From Pyxicephalus adspersus (Eukaryota; Chordata; Amphibia; Anura; Pyxicephalidae): 64,000 bases of DNA. Position numbers and translations under genes: made by a program. The stretch covers positions 25,269,686 to 25,333,685 of the forward strand of contig NC_092866.1 in assembly GCF_032062135.1 (NCBI RefSeq), written 5' to 3'. Under the pieces are notes generated by a model. It was not told the DNA's origin and made no database searches. It saw nothing but the letters and a program-made list of their open reading frames with translations. This document shows, piece after piece, positions 11,161 to 23,725 of the stretch; positions within the stretch are counted from its first letter, which is position 1, and every line of letters begins with the position of its first letter.

Positions 11161-14100
11161 CAGACTCCCTGGTTTATAAATAGAGCTCTATGTGTAATTC
11201 CAAGGTGTCCCCCAATCCTAAACTTTTGCTAAAGAACGAGTCCCTTGGTGTGAATTAAGAAATGTAAAATACACCCATACTATGATTGCAGAACAGCTGC
11301 ACATAAAACGTTGAAGCTCCCATGGTAATGTCTGGTCTAATTTGGATCATTTGATTAAACCATGGTACTAAAACTTTGCTTTTTTATTTAAACATTTAAT
11401 GAGTAACCTGTCCATTACTGTATTTGTAAAATTTTTATGAGCATTGGTACAGGTTCCCCTTGGTAGTATGCAGCTTTTCATGCCTTTTTGATCAATGTAT
11501 GCCTGCTAGCTAGTGCACCCATTCGTCATAGTTCTTGTACCCCAAACTATACTTGAGGAGAATAGAGACAATCTAGAAGTATTAACTATTTGTATGCAGT
11601 ACAAACACAAAATTCTTTGTTTTGAATTCCATTGGAGCGTTCTGGACCTTAAACATAGGAGTTCCTTCCTTTGATACTTAATTAGGAGACCCTATTTAGA
11701 TTCACATAACTAACAAAGACAAAGTAACTTGGCAAAATCTGTGTAGTTGGCTATTCAGGATAAGTATTCAGTTTGATAAGTTTGCAAACCAAAATAAATG
11801 TTTACAAGCATCAAAGTATTTTAAATACAAAGTATTTTTAATACTTTAAATACTATGTTTACAAGCTTTAAAGTATTTGCCAAGATAAAAAAACTTGTTC
11901 CCAGTCAGTTTTTTGTCAACTGATTTCTGAATGGATTGGAAGTATACTAAAGTCCATGAAGTCCTCTTGCGTTGTGGATTCGCATAATGATTAACCACTC
12001 ATATGAGAACGCTCATATGGTGACTAGCATTCTCATTGGATGGTGCTGGAGGAGGTGGTCCCTGACAACCAAAAGCCATTTAAACATTAATTGCTGTTTT
12101 CATTGAAAATATTTGTCAAGGAAAATGTGATGAGCATTTTTTGGGGCTAGTGGTCAGCAAGGGGCCCTTGACACCATGCCATTGAAAAAGCATTAAATGG
12201 CTATTAGAATTCAAACTGGCTGGTGATAACCCGGATGACCACAATTGAAAAGTCAGGTGGGGAATTGTGGGTCCTTTAAAATTTGTCTGCACCTATTTCC
12301 TTAGTTCCTAAGTTCTTCCCCTGAGGGATAAAACTTGAACCTTGTCTTCTACTGTAACGTACAGCACAACCTGCAGATCACAATGGACAAGAGTAAATTG
12401 CCTCCTTATTACTCCTCTCGGTGCTGCTGACATAACTCAGGGTGTGTTACAGTCACAGTGACATGTTCTATCCTGCTATCATCACGTAGACAACCCAGAA
12501 CGTGCCACAGAAGCCTGGATCTAGTGATGTTGATATAATAAAAGTTGAGCAAGAGGTCTTTATTTTTTATAGATTTTAATAAGTGGGCCCTTTAGTGCTT
12601 TCCAAAGTCAATAACTTTTTGCAAATATTGCATGCCACATAAGAATTTGTAATTGTGAAATGAAACGACTAAAAATATGAATAAAAACAAAAACAGAAAG
12701 GATTGGAAAATACTGTTTGTGTAAAATGCATTTGGAGCATCATTAATTGTTGGTTTGTACAAACAGCAATGACATGAGAAACTACAAATGAAGCTGTAAA
12801 TGTCTTAGTATCACCTGAAACTGGTAATACAGGGATCAGGTCACTTACACTAGCTTTTTATTTATAGGTATAATTAATATAACTGGGCAAGGCAGTGTGT
12901 TCTCTTCCAGCAAACATGTCTAATCTTGCACCCCAATATAAAGGCTACATAACAGTGAACTTAGGATGTGAACACTGCATGTAAACACAGGTTTCTTCTG
13001 CAAACATCAGGGAACTTAACTCATAATCCTGTGTTAGGCAATCTGTTGAAAAGCAGAAGCAATTACTGTTTGTTTAGTACTCAAGTTTTGGCATTGTTTT
13101 TAGCATGTCAGCTTTCATTTTCAATGCAGGCTTATGTTATGTGGTGTCACAACAGAAATACTTATTAAGCAATGAACAAACGGTGTGAAATTAATAGGTT
13201 GATGACAGGGTCTCTTTAACCCTTTTGCTGCCATGAATGTAAAGGATACCACAGAACAGAACTGCCTGCAGGTGGCCGTCTTAGTATCCCTTATGTTGGC
13301 AGCTTCTACATTGTTTGTAAGCTCATGTTTACTTCGGAGTATTCTCCTTAAACCTACACCTATGCATAGTGGGTAAAATATAGTGGTTGCTACCAATCTG
13401 TGGATTTATTCAGTGAGCAAATCACATTCACAAGGCTACAACAAGTGTCTCTGTGTCCCTAAATGTGTTTCCACCCCATTAATTATGCAGTCCACTAGGT
13501 GCTAAAGCTGTTTCTCTGTCGGCCTTTGGGGTGCCATTCAATGTTCAATGAATTGGTTATATCCCAAAATGAATGGCAACACAACCCACTGTACTGTGGA
13601 TAATACATTTCCAAAACATTTGTGAAGCCAAAATTTGGGATTCTTATTATTTACATCCTGCATTCAGTGTTACACAAAAAGGCACATTTTAAAATGTACA
13701 TATAGATATACAACTTAAATATTTATACGTCTATTATCGTCACTTTAGTCACCCTGGCCACATCCCAAACTTCAGAACTGCAAAAAGAGGTTTTCCTTTT
13801 GGACAACGTACCAAACAATGTGACTTTGCAGGCCAATTGGACAATTTTTAACAGTAAGTAAAATATATAAAAAGGACTTAATTAGCAGCATAAATTTTCT
13901 TTCTACATGCCCCATGTTTTAAGAAAACTATTGGTTTGGTAGTATTTTTACTAAAAATGCACATGCTGCCAATGAACAACTGTGAAGAAAGAAAAACAAA
14001 GTGATCAATAAAAAAAATTCTGGTGACCTAATGTGCAATGTACTAACACTTTAATATAATGCACACAAGCAATAAAACTCCTATTATATAAACATTGCTA

Positions 14101-14286
14101 CATAGATATTACAAGTATAGTACATAAAAATATTATTAAATATATATGAAAATGCACATGATTGAGCATTCAGTGATTTGGCAAGTCAGAGTGTATTTCT
14201 CTATAGGTATAATCTTTAGTCAAGTTGGTTTTCAGTTATGGCTCCTAAGTATCTACATGAAACTGCCTAAAAGAGCACTACACCCC
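11161..14286. other. Intergenic stretch without recognised genes
   Basis: No coding or RNA gene is supported. The minus-strand open frame at 13121-13396 (91 codons) overlaps a plus-strand one and neither resembles a known protein. A TTTAACCCTTTTGCTGCC string near 13213 resembles a piggyBac-type end, but no partner end was found. Confidence 0.35.
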
Positions 14287-14294
14287 CTCTAGAT

Positions 14295-14894
14295 CAGTGT
14301 TTCTCAACCTTTTTATTATGGGGGAACCCTTGAAATAGCTTTCAGGGTTTTCCGGGGAACCCCCTTTAATTCCTATATACGCAGCTTACAGAACATTAGT
14401 ATGATTATTGTTATTAATATTAATCTTATTTTATAATATATAATAATATAAAAATAATAATAAATAAATAAATAATAAATAAATAATAATAATAATATAT
14501 TAATAAATAATAATAATAATATCATATTATAAATAAACAGTGTTTATATATTGTCAACATATTACGCAGCACCGTACATCAAATAGAGGAAGCAAATGAC
14601 AGACAAATACAAACAATGACACAGTAGGAGAAGAGAACCTTGCCCAGAAGAGCTAACAATCTAAAAGGAGGGGGAAGTAGCACACAATAGGAGGGGGATA
14701 TGAATTGGTGGATGATGATCAATAGGAAGAATGCTTCCTACATTGGTGGCCACTGGGAAGAAAGTCACGCATACCGTTAAAAAAATATTGGGGTCACTTA
14801 AACTGATCTGATGCATAAATTGCTCATTACTCAAGGAACCCCTAACATACTTTAGAGGCATGCTAACATTCTACAGAACCCTCGTTGAGAAACA
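14295..14894. mobile_element. Non-autonomous hAT-type element
   Basis: The left end CAGTGTTTCTCAACC is a classic hAT terminus and the right end CGTTGAGAAACA is its inverted partner, missing the last CTG. The flanks CTCTAGAT (14287-14294) and ATCTAGAT (14895-14902) match at 7 of 8 bases, fitting the 8-bp hAT duplication. The first 80 bp and last 80 bp share GGGGAACCC/GGAACCCC-type blocks. The middle holds an ATA-rich simple repeat (about 14400-14535) followed by a segment (14540-14690) related to the repeat at 48170-48310. No transposase frame. Confidence 0.85.
14400..14535. repeat. ATA/AATA-rich simple repeat inside the hAT element
   Basis: Irregular AATA, TAATA and ATA tracts. It may be a hypervariable microsatellite. 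Confidence 0.8.
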
Positions 14895-14902
14895 ATCTAG
14901 AT

Positions 14903-16690
14903 ACATACAGTGATCATCTCAGGCAAAAATCTAGTGTACCTATATATGTTCCAAAAAGTCAATGAGGGTATTAGTGATTGCCCTGTTGGATTTACCAAGA
15001 ACCACATATATACATGCTTATTCCTATGTATGATCTAATTCCTAATCTAATTCCTCATTACATATAGCAGCTGAACTCTGTCTGAAATCAGAAAATAGTT
15101 CAGACTAGTCAAGATTACCAGTAATTTGTCTGCGTCACTTGATCCAATGGACATTAGGGGGACTACATCACAGAACTTGGTGTCATTTTTACTTATGTAT
15201 AACTATTCCTCTGGTAGCATTTTCCTACTGTACAAGTACTTCTTTGACCAGAATATAGACCAACATTGACATGGGATTTGAATGTGGCTCAAAAATTTAC
15301 CCAAACCATGCATTCACGTTGGGCAAACTGAACAGAGGCAAATTGACCAACACTATTAAAGGGCATTCATGGAATAGGCCATGGAATAGGTACAAATCTT
15401 TGCTTCTCAAAAGAATCTTTACATGTTGGATGCCTATATCATACAACAAAGTCCAATTTCTTCCGCCAATTTTTCGTCACTGCATGGAACAGTGCTGTAG
15501 TGAGGTCGGCATGCGGAATCAATGAGGAAATTGATTGACCTGGTCTAAAAAGAACTTGTAGAGTAGGAAAATGCATCTACTAGTGGAATACATGATACAT
15601 GATTGAAAATGACAGCAAATTCTGCCCTGAAGTATTGTTTCTCACCAGACCTTTGCGTAGGTTTCCTCTAAAAAAAAATATCTGAGCTGGCAGAATTGGC
15701 AGTTGAGAATAAGTAATTTGCTCTTTTTTCAGAATCCATGTTTTGTCTAAAGTAACAGGGTTGCTTTAAATATAGAAATATCATTAATAATATCATAATG
15801 TTATAAAACTTGTAAAGACAATCTATTTCCAAGTTCTATTACATTGACTGGAAATTAAGAAGAAAAACAGCGTAAATACTATGCTTTGATGGGTAATCCA
15901 ATAAAGTCCTGTAATTCCTAATTCCCCTTTCTAATTAAAAAAAAAATACTTTAAAACTAAAACTTATTAACCTAGTACACAAATAGAGACAAGAAATTAG
16001 ACCATTGACAAGCTGAGGTTAATTTCAGTTAATCCTCATTACCATGATATCTTTATTTACAGTAGCACCAAAGCTTAATGTGTAACATTTACTTCTTTGA
16101 TTAGATCCTTGTAACCTGTCACTGTTCACAGGGAGACACAAGTACCTACTTGTAGTTCCTTGTGTACACAGTGTCAAATCCAGTTCATGGCTTGAACGGC
16201 TTTGTCTCCATTTCCATCTGTGTATGTGATAGTAGTGAGATGTTAGACATGTTGATTCACACACACACATATTTCTGTGCCAAAACAATAATGACCTCAA
16301 GTTCCTGGCCAAATCACAATATCTGACTGGCATACGTTTGGAAAATAGACCAGGTATTAGCGAATAGAGGATTATTGTTAAGAAACTAATAACATAAGTA
16401 ATTCATGTAGTATTAAGACACATCTTATGAAAATAATTTATTTATTGATGGATGACTGGGAATTATTATATTAAACTTTATGTAACTCAGCTGTCCAAAA
16501 GTCAATTGTTTTTTATGGATCTTTCCTTAACATTTATATTATATTATAATTTATTATATTATTCTGTGCAAACAAAACTAAGCCATATTTGAATATCTTT
16601 CTAGCTGTGTTTAAAATTTTATTTTTAAGACTTAAAAATCTGTTGTAATAATGACCTATTATTTGCAATAAATACAGTAACACTGTTTCC
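14903..16690. other. Intergenic stretch without recognised genes
   Basis: The plus-strand open frame at 15271-15525 (84 codons) and the minus-strand one at 16025-16333 (102 codons) were inspected. Neither has recognisable motifs, and no splice or promoter context supports them. There is a short CA run at about 16259-16270. Confidence 0.35.
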
Positions 16691-17416
16691 TACCATGTTT
16701 CCCCGATTTTAAGTCATCCCCATTAAATAAGCCACCCCCGATTTTTGAAAAAATAATTAAAATAAGACACTCACCCGTGAACAAGACATCCCCCGATATC
16801 TGATCCTGTGTGTGTCTCCTTGATGCTGGCTGCAGCGCGTGTCTCCTCCTGGCTGCAGTGCAGAGCCAAACTGAAAGTAAAAAGCCGGCACACGCGCCCC
16901 TGCGATTCTGAACCAGGAAGCACGCTGCTGATCCCTGCCCTAACGGAGTTACCTGCCATAACGGAGATCCCTACACTTAATTAGGGGGTAAGTGAACAGA
17001 AGGGGACAATCAATGGCATAGAGTGATCAGAAGGGGACAATCAATGGCATAGAGTGATCAGAAGGGGACAGTCAATGGCATAGAGTGATCAGAAGGGAAC
17101 AATCATTGCATAGAGTGATCAGAAGGGGACAGTCAATGGCATAGAGTGATCAGAAGGGGACAGTCAATGGCATAGAGTGATCAGAAGGGGACACTCAATG
17201 GAATAGAGTGATCAGAAGGGGAATATGAACGGCACATGAGTAATCAGAAGGGGACAATCAATGGAACATGAGTGATCATGAGTGACTTTCAACAATAAAT
17301 GTTTACTGTAGTCTTCTTCATGGAAAAATAAGACATCCCCTGAAAATAAGACCTAGGGCATATTTTGTAATTTCAAAAAATATAAGACAGTGCCTTATAA
17401 TCAGGGAAACAGGGTA
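16691..17416. mobile_element. Inverted-repeat element with TGTTTCCC ends, carrying a minisatellite
   Basis: The left end TACCATGTTTCCCCGATTTT and the complement of the right end, TACCCTGTTTCCCTGATTAT, form terminal inverted repeats. Subterminal sequences share AAATAAGACATCCCC-type blocks (for example 17325-17345). The interior has a GC-richer portion (about 16790-16970) and a tandem array at 16999-17278. TA at both ends may be the target duplication. No transposase is encoded, and the superfamily is not assigned. Confidence 0.75.
16999..17278. repeat. 31-bp minisatellite, about nine units
   Basis: The unit is GAAGGGGACAATCAATGGCA followed by TAGAGTGATCA (31 bp). Roughly nine head-to-tail units are present; the first seven are very similar (AATC/AGTC/ACTC variants, one with small deletions) and the last two are diverged (GGAATATGAACGGCACATGAG type). 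It lies wholly inside the TGTTTCCC-ended element, so it may have arisen within that transposon. Confidence 0.95.
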
Positions 17417-20400
17417 CTTACTTGCTCACTAAGTAGATACACCAACTGAAGTTAGAGTGTTCTCTATCTCTCTGTAATACAGAATTCAATGTAAATTGGT
17501 TATGAATCTCCTTCATTTTGAACCTTCCCCTCCAAATTGCTGTCCTGCTTAGTCATGCCTATTGACGAAATGGTGACCTGGTTGTGATTGGGGTCTGAAT
17601 AAAACTTTATATCCCATACAGATCAGTTGTTGCTACACCCCTGCAAAGTTGACATATTTGTTTTGTAACTTTTTCCTGATTGCTGCTGTGTGACCCTGCT
17701 CACTATATTCACCTGCATGTTCTGCAGAAATTATTATGAATTCTTATGTGACAATTGTTCTGCAGAACTTTTATTACACGTCCCTTTAAGCCTTCAGGGT
17801 TAAATTTATACCTGATAATCCTAAATTAGCTACCTTTTGTGGAAGATATTGGTGGGCACTGCAAGTAGCAAGCACTTTAGCATGTTGGAAGACAATGTAG
17901 AGGACTGGAGAATGTAGAAAAAGAAACAAAGGCCTGTAAAAGGGCAGAGGGGCACAACAGTAAGCTAAGAGGCATTCCAGAATGCTGGACCTCCAGTGGC
18001 AATAGGAGGTCAGAGTGGTTGAAATGCTATATGAGACTTACATGGCTGGGCGCCCATAGAGAATAATTGGGGATCAAAGTAAGCACTTCAAAGTGTAATT
18101 CACTGTAAAATGTTGAAACTCTAGTTCAATAAGAACCAGTGTAGTGGTTGGGATGGGCAAGGTGCCATCCACTAAGAACCACATGGGAATGCCTATTTCC
18201 ACAGCTCATCTGAACCTTAGGAAAGTAGCGAGTTATTTGCATAGACTTGTTGTAACAAACCAAAACATAGTACTTTCTATGTAACCAGGCTTTTTAAATA
18301 GGGCAAGTTTCACAACATTGTTTGAAAAAAAAGTGGGACAAAAACATATATATATATATAAAATAATTAAAAGGACTGTGATGAATCATAAATGTTCATC
18401 ATCATGATTATTAAGTACTGTCACCGGAACCAACCTTACTCCTGCTCTATGAATTGGTATAAGGTAATTTTGTTACTTTTAATCTTTAGGGGATTAAAAC
18501 AGTAAGTGGTATTAGTGATATTACAGTATGGCATGTCAGACCCAGAACTTATTTACCAGACAAACTTTTCTTTTGTTTAGTAATGGTATGTGAAAGGGTT
18601 GTGTCTTTATTTTACATAATGATAAGGGGGAATTTCTAGTCTTTTGGTAGGATAAACTGGAAATGTGTATTCCCTGTTACCATTTAAATTGCCCTCTGTG
18701 CATCCAAGGAGCCTCTTCCAAACACACATCTCATACTTCATTTTGCAGTATGCTATCCTATTTTAACTCTCTATTCCAATTACAGCTTAACTGATATTTC
18801 ATTTTAAAGACCGGATTATGTGGTTAGTATTATGTACAGATATTTAACACCCAGATTCCGTTCCTGATCATTAAGTGAAATAATTATTAAGTGAGGAGGA
18901 TAGGATGGACCTGGCCTACAAGCATACATCACCTGTCAGTGACAAGTTCACTGACAGTCTGCAGAATTGGTACAGGGTCATTCATGGAGAATCAGGAAAG
19001 AGGACTGAAGATGGAGCCCGGACAGAAGAGGAGACACTGCATGGATGTGTACTGTAAAGTTCTTGAACATTGCACTTGCCAAGATAGCCGGTAATAAGTG
19101 TGGGCAACCGGAAACAAGAAAGCAGTTGAACAAGGACTGCCTGTAAGACAGTGGTTAGGTTAAGGCAGCATGTCTGCTCTTGTTTATACAGTACAATTCC
19201 TTTTCAATTTTATCTTTTTTTTCTTCTCTTCTTTTTCTGTTAACTCAGAAAACAACTGTATTAATTTTTTTCCTTAAAATCACAATATATTATTGGATTA
19301 ATTTCCCAAATACAGTATAATTTTGTTCTGAAGCTACTGTTTAGTTTTTATGGGTATAATGCTAAAGCAATTCAAAATGAAGCAATAGCGCTTAAAAGTA
19401 CCTAAACCCAAAATATTTATTTTCCATATTACTTCTTACTCTGGCACCAAACTATCATTCTCTACAGAAATCACTCACAATTTCTATAATCTCTGTTATG
19501 ACCTTTAAAACCTCCATACATACAGCTCTTCATTCAATTCAGCCAATGGTTTCACAATAAAAATTAGAAATTCTACAACTCTGTTCCCTTGGATTGATGG
19601 GCACTTTTACCTGGTGATGGCACAATTTGAGGTGATGCAAGGACTTGTTCAAAATTATTTTGCGGACACTATGGTGTAAAAAATGACCTTGCCTTTGGCC
19701 TCCATGGGCATGTGGTTTACACTCAATGTTCACAATCCTAATGCACCTCCTGACTTTCATTTATCTTCCTATCCTACCTTTCACCTCTCTTCTGTTTTTT
19801 TATTTTTGTTTTCTTTTTCACCTCCTCTGCTTGATCTATCCATAGTATTTATCTATCCTTATTTGGCTAATAAAATTATTTTACTTCTGACAGGTTTTTT
19901 GCAAACAGTATCTAATTAAACTAACACATGACACTTTTTGCATATTGACTTTATTACCAACAAAGAGAAGAAATCAAGGTTTAATTGAATAACATTGGTA
20001 AAGATACTCTTGTACTTAGGCATGTCTATGTATTCACCAAGTCAAGTCTCTCTGGCATTCCTTGCCTCAGGCTTGCATCACCTTCACATGTTCCTTTCTT
20101 TTTCAGAGTATTTTTTTTGTTACAAATGTCTGTTCTTGTAAATGATTCTGTGCATGAATAAAGCATTAAATAGTTTAGCTGCTTTGAGAACTCACCTTAT
20201 TAGCTCCCTAAGCTGTTACAATGGAGAAAAGAACAGCCTACTCATATACTCTACCAATCATAAAAAAACAGCCTACAGATGCAGTTACTTTAGCAGCCAC
20301 AATTATTCGTAACCGCAAAAATGTGGGTAAACTGCTGACCAACCAAACAGCCTTTCTAATCACAAAGAGGGGTAATTTCACCCCTCATACTGGAGCATCT

Positions 20401-21944
20401 TCTTTCTCAAAGTGTGCTTTACCAGCCATCTACTGGCCTCAAAAATGAATTTACCATTGTAAACATACCAGAGCACCAGGTTTATATTACTGTTGAACAC
20501 GCTGTAAAAAAAAACAGCCTTTTGGTTCCTATAAAGCTTTGTGTAAGGGATTTTACTTGTGCGTGTGTATTCAGTCCTCTTCTGCACTTCCCACCTTTAT
20601 AATTCTGTACAAACTCTATAGTGATCTTGACTTTATCTTTGTTTCCAGTTTATTGTGTTTGCTACCCATTACAGTTTCCTACCTACATATGAAAATCCGC
20701 TAGGGATGTAGCTGGTATGGCATTTTGAATCAAACAATATTTTCCCAAATTTTGCACAATGCAATAGAGTAATACAGTCAAACAACAGAAGCTGTTTTAA
20801 TACACATCAGTGGGAAATAGGGAACCTGAATGTGACATTATGATTCTATTTTGTGGTGTCATAATGTCTTTGCATGGTGTGACAAAACAGGAAGGTTCCA
20901 ACCATATAGTGTCCAGCAGCTAAGGTTTCATGTTTTGGCCCCACTAAACACTGCACTGCTTAGGCCCTAGCATTAAGTGAATCCTTGTTAACAACTGATA
21001 TCACAATATATCCAAACCTATTCAAGAAGAAGGACATATCCTGTAGTAGTAGCTGCAGATCTTGAAAGCCTGGCTTAGCAGCTCAGTTCAGTCTTGATAT
21101 ACATCTCCAGGTTTAGTACATGGGCAAAACACGGCATATGCTTAAGGTTAGCCAGATGGTTGTTACAGAACACCATGAGGTAAGATACTTCTGGTCCTGA
21201 GAATTGATCATTGAAGCAACAATATGACCCTACTCAAGTTGACCAAGTACCAACAGCAATGCTTGCTGGGCAATAATCAGCTTTTAAGTTTCAGGAAGAG
21301 GAACATTTGCATGGTGTTTGTGTGAGATTCATCTGGGCATTCTGTTTTTTTTTCCAACATATCAAAAACATTCTAGTAGGTTTACCCCCCACCCCCCCAA
21401 AAAAAAAAATTAATCCTTGGGATATAATATTGGGGTTAATATATAATGATAGTGACATTAGACAGAGTTATATGTAAACGCTATGTAAAATACATAACAA
21501 TATTTTTGGCTGTTAAACAATTATTTTAAACCTCGGTCTGCATAAGCTTATTGATGAATAGTATCAGATGTACCCTGCAACATGTTTTCTGCATATTTAA
21601 TTGGTTCTTTTTCACCAACTCAACTCTTCTTGTGACCTTTCCTTACTCCTTTGTTCCGATGCTGACCCTTAGCAATAGTGCAGACTTTGCATGTTCATGA
21701 ATCAGAATACCTAATAGCTAATATGAAAACCTAATACTGCTTGCATTGCTGGTAACAAGCTAACAATCATCTGTGGAAACATGTACTAGGAGTATAAAAA
21801 TGTAAAAACCAAAAACATGTAGTTTTTTCATAAATCAATTTTAAAGTACAGACAAAAATAGACTTTTTAATATCAGGTAATGCTGGCCCTTGACTTTTTA
21901 GGTTAAATCGCACAGTGCCAGTGGAACATGTGAAACATATAAAG
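17417..21944. other. Intergenic stretch without recognised genes
   Basis: No real gene was found in 4.5 kb. Local items are a short (AT)n run at 18344-18361, a perfect 10-bp hairpin CTGTCAGTGA/TCACTGACAG (18933-18957) followed by a GC-richer AGGACTGAAGATGGAGCC segment, pyrimidine-rich tracts at 19200-19240 and 19790-19830, and a C-then-A homopolymer pair near 21386-21410. Overlapping short frames on both strands at 19539-19919 and 20221-20602 look like chance. Confidence 0.35.
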
Positions 21945-22366
21945 GTGGTACCCGAGTTAGGGACATCCAACATACCGATGACTCCTAGATACGAACAGGG
22001 CTTCTGCATGACTTGCAGAAGAAATCTTTTGCTAAACACAGCTGAGGTTGTGGGTGACCCTAAGAATTGAGCAGATCTGTAACATCTTGTTTTCTTTTTG
22101 TCTTGTTTCTTTTTGCATATCAATGCATAGCTTGCTCCCGAAGTTAATGAATGTCTAGGCTCCATAAAGTTTTTTGTTTTTTATTTTTCTTTGTTTGTGA
22201 TTAGCTCAAAGTGAGGATTGTATACAGTAACTGACACCTCACTGCCAAATAATATGTTGAGACAAACATCTGTCCTAATTGCATTTAATAAAATAATGTA
22301 CTTGTTCCGACTTACATACAAAATCAACTTAAGAACAAACCTATAGTCCCTATCTCGTATGTAACC
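21945..22366. mobile_element. Inverted-repeat element with CGAGTTAGGGAC ends
   Basis: The left end GGTACCCGAGTTAGGGACAT and the complement of the right end, GGTTACATACGAGATAGGGA, share an inverted repeat. Left-hand text with GATACGAACAGGGCTTC and right-hand text with CTTAAGAACAAACC are, from memory, typical of a widespread amphibian interspersed repeat. The minus-strand frames at 21767-22165 and 22181-22417 are by-products of this repeat, not genes. About 420 bp; ends approximate. Confidence 0.6.
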
Positions 22367-23725
22367 TGAACAATACAATTTAGTTTTGTCCTTAGTCAAT
22401 TGGAAATATTTCTTCAAAATATTTATATAAAAGGTGACACTTTATTCTAATTCATTCTATTTGTTAAAAAAACTATTGATTGAGGACTCAAAACAACCAG
22501 AGTTAGTGAACAAAGCTATTTCATGAATTGATACCCAATCGTTGTTTTTCTCAGAGGAGGAAAGGTAAGTTAAACCATCCAATGGAGGAAGAGCAGTGTG
22601 TTTGTTCAGCCATCCACAGGCCCCTGAGGCCAGAGGCTTGCAAAAAGAGAAATACCCCCTCCCCATGCTTACTGTGAGAGATTGAGTCCAATTAAGAAGA
22701 GGTAGTATACAATAAAGCTAACAACTCAACATGGAGAAAAAGAGTGCCAGACTGGTGGAGTACAAACAAGAGGAAGTTGTGAAGCAGAAACATCCTAAGA
22801 GAGGAAGAAAGATGCTGAAAACTTAGTTCCATTGAAGTGACCACCATTAAGCACCATTGCAGTCCACATTACCATTAACTCAAGTTGGCCATTTTATCTG
22901 TTAGCAGAGGTATATGCAGGAACAGTGGCACACCTTCCCCCAGGTCTGTTCTCATAATCCCATTGCAGAAGCCATTTGCACAAGCTGCCTCCTCTTACCT
23001 ACCTTACATGCTGCACAAGTAAAACATTTCTTCTGCATTTAAAGCAGAAGACAACTTAGGCCATTAGGTAGCACCCCATCATACCATATATTTGACAGTA
23101 ATAAAGTGCCCAGTTGCAGAGGCAGAAGAAGGAGCCACCTTCTAAGTATCACCTTCTACTCCAGATTCTTCTGTTTTACTGCTTAGTAGTCAGCTTTCCA
23201 TCTTGCAAATTTTTGTAGGAAAAAGTACCCACCAAACCATTCCCACAAGCAACCTTTCAGTGCTTGTATTTCACGACTGCTCATCCTGCATCTCTACCTC
23301 AAAGATGAGTGCACACAGTCACCTTTTGTAATGTTGTGACCTGTGGTATCTTGCTGTACATTGCTGTCCTGCAGAACCAGGAGTTCAAGAATGTGTACCT
23401 GTCAGTGCATGACACCATCAATGACAGGGTGCCGATCACCAGGGAAAAATGATCCATCAACATTAGCACGAACATAGGCAATACATATCCTTCAAGTGAC
23501 ACTGGTTGAATCTAGTGGCAGCTAGACAAAGATGTACACGAAATGAGTTTGTGGTATTCCTAAACATTGTGTGAGATTTTCCCAACTATGTCATATGTAC
23601 AACCTCCTCTAACTCTTCCGCATCCTCTTCTTTGTTCTCCTTTCCCCAGGACACTATTGTGTCAATCTGACTGTCTGTACCCACAAAAGTAAGTTTTTAA
23701 TTCCTGGTTCAGAACACTGACAAAA
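22367..23725. other. Intergenic; possible decayed coding sequence at 23160-23660
   Basis: The segment 23160-23660 has more even composition than its surroundings, and the minus strand has a 67-codon frame at 23299-23502, but I could not match it to a named family. It lies directly beside the tandem array, so it could be the flank of the element that carries the array. Bases 22450-22680 show nothing recognisable. Confidence 0.3.

Noticed and set aside
13213..13240. TTTAACCCTTTTGCTGCC, like a piggyBac-type end
   Set aside because: No inverted partner with TTAA was found within a reasonable distance.
16999..17278. Regular repeats considered as a CRISPR array
   Set aside because: Units are head to tail without unique spacers and sit in a vertebrate transposon; it is a minisatellite.
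23299..23502. 67-codon minus frame beside the tandem array
   Set aside because: I could not match it to any family; kept only as a possible decayed coding flank.
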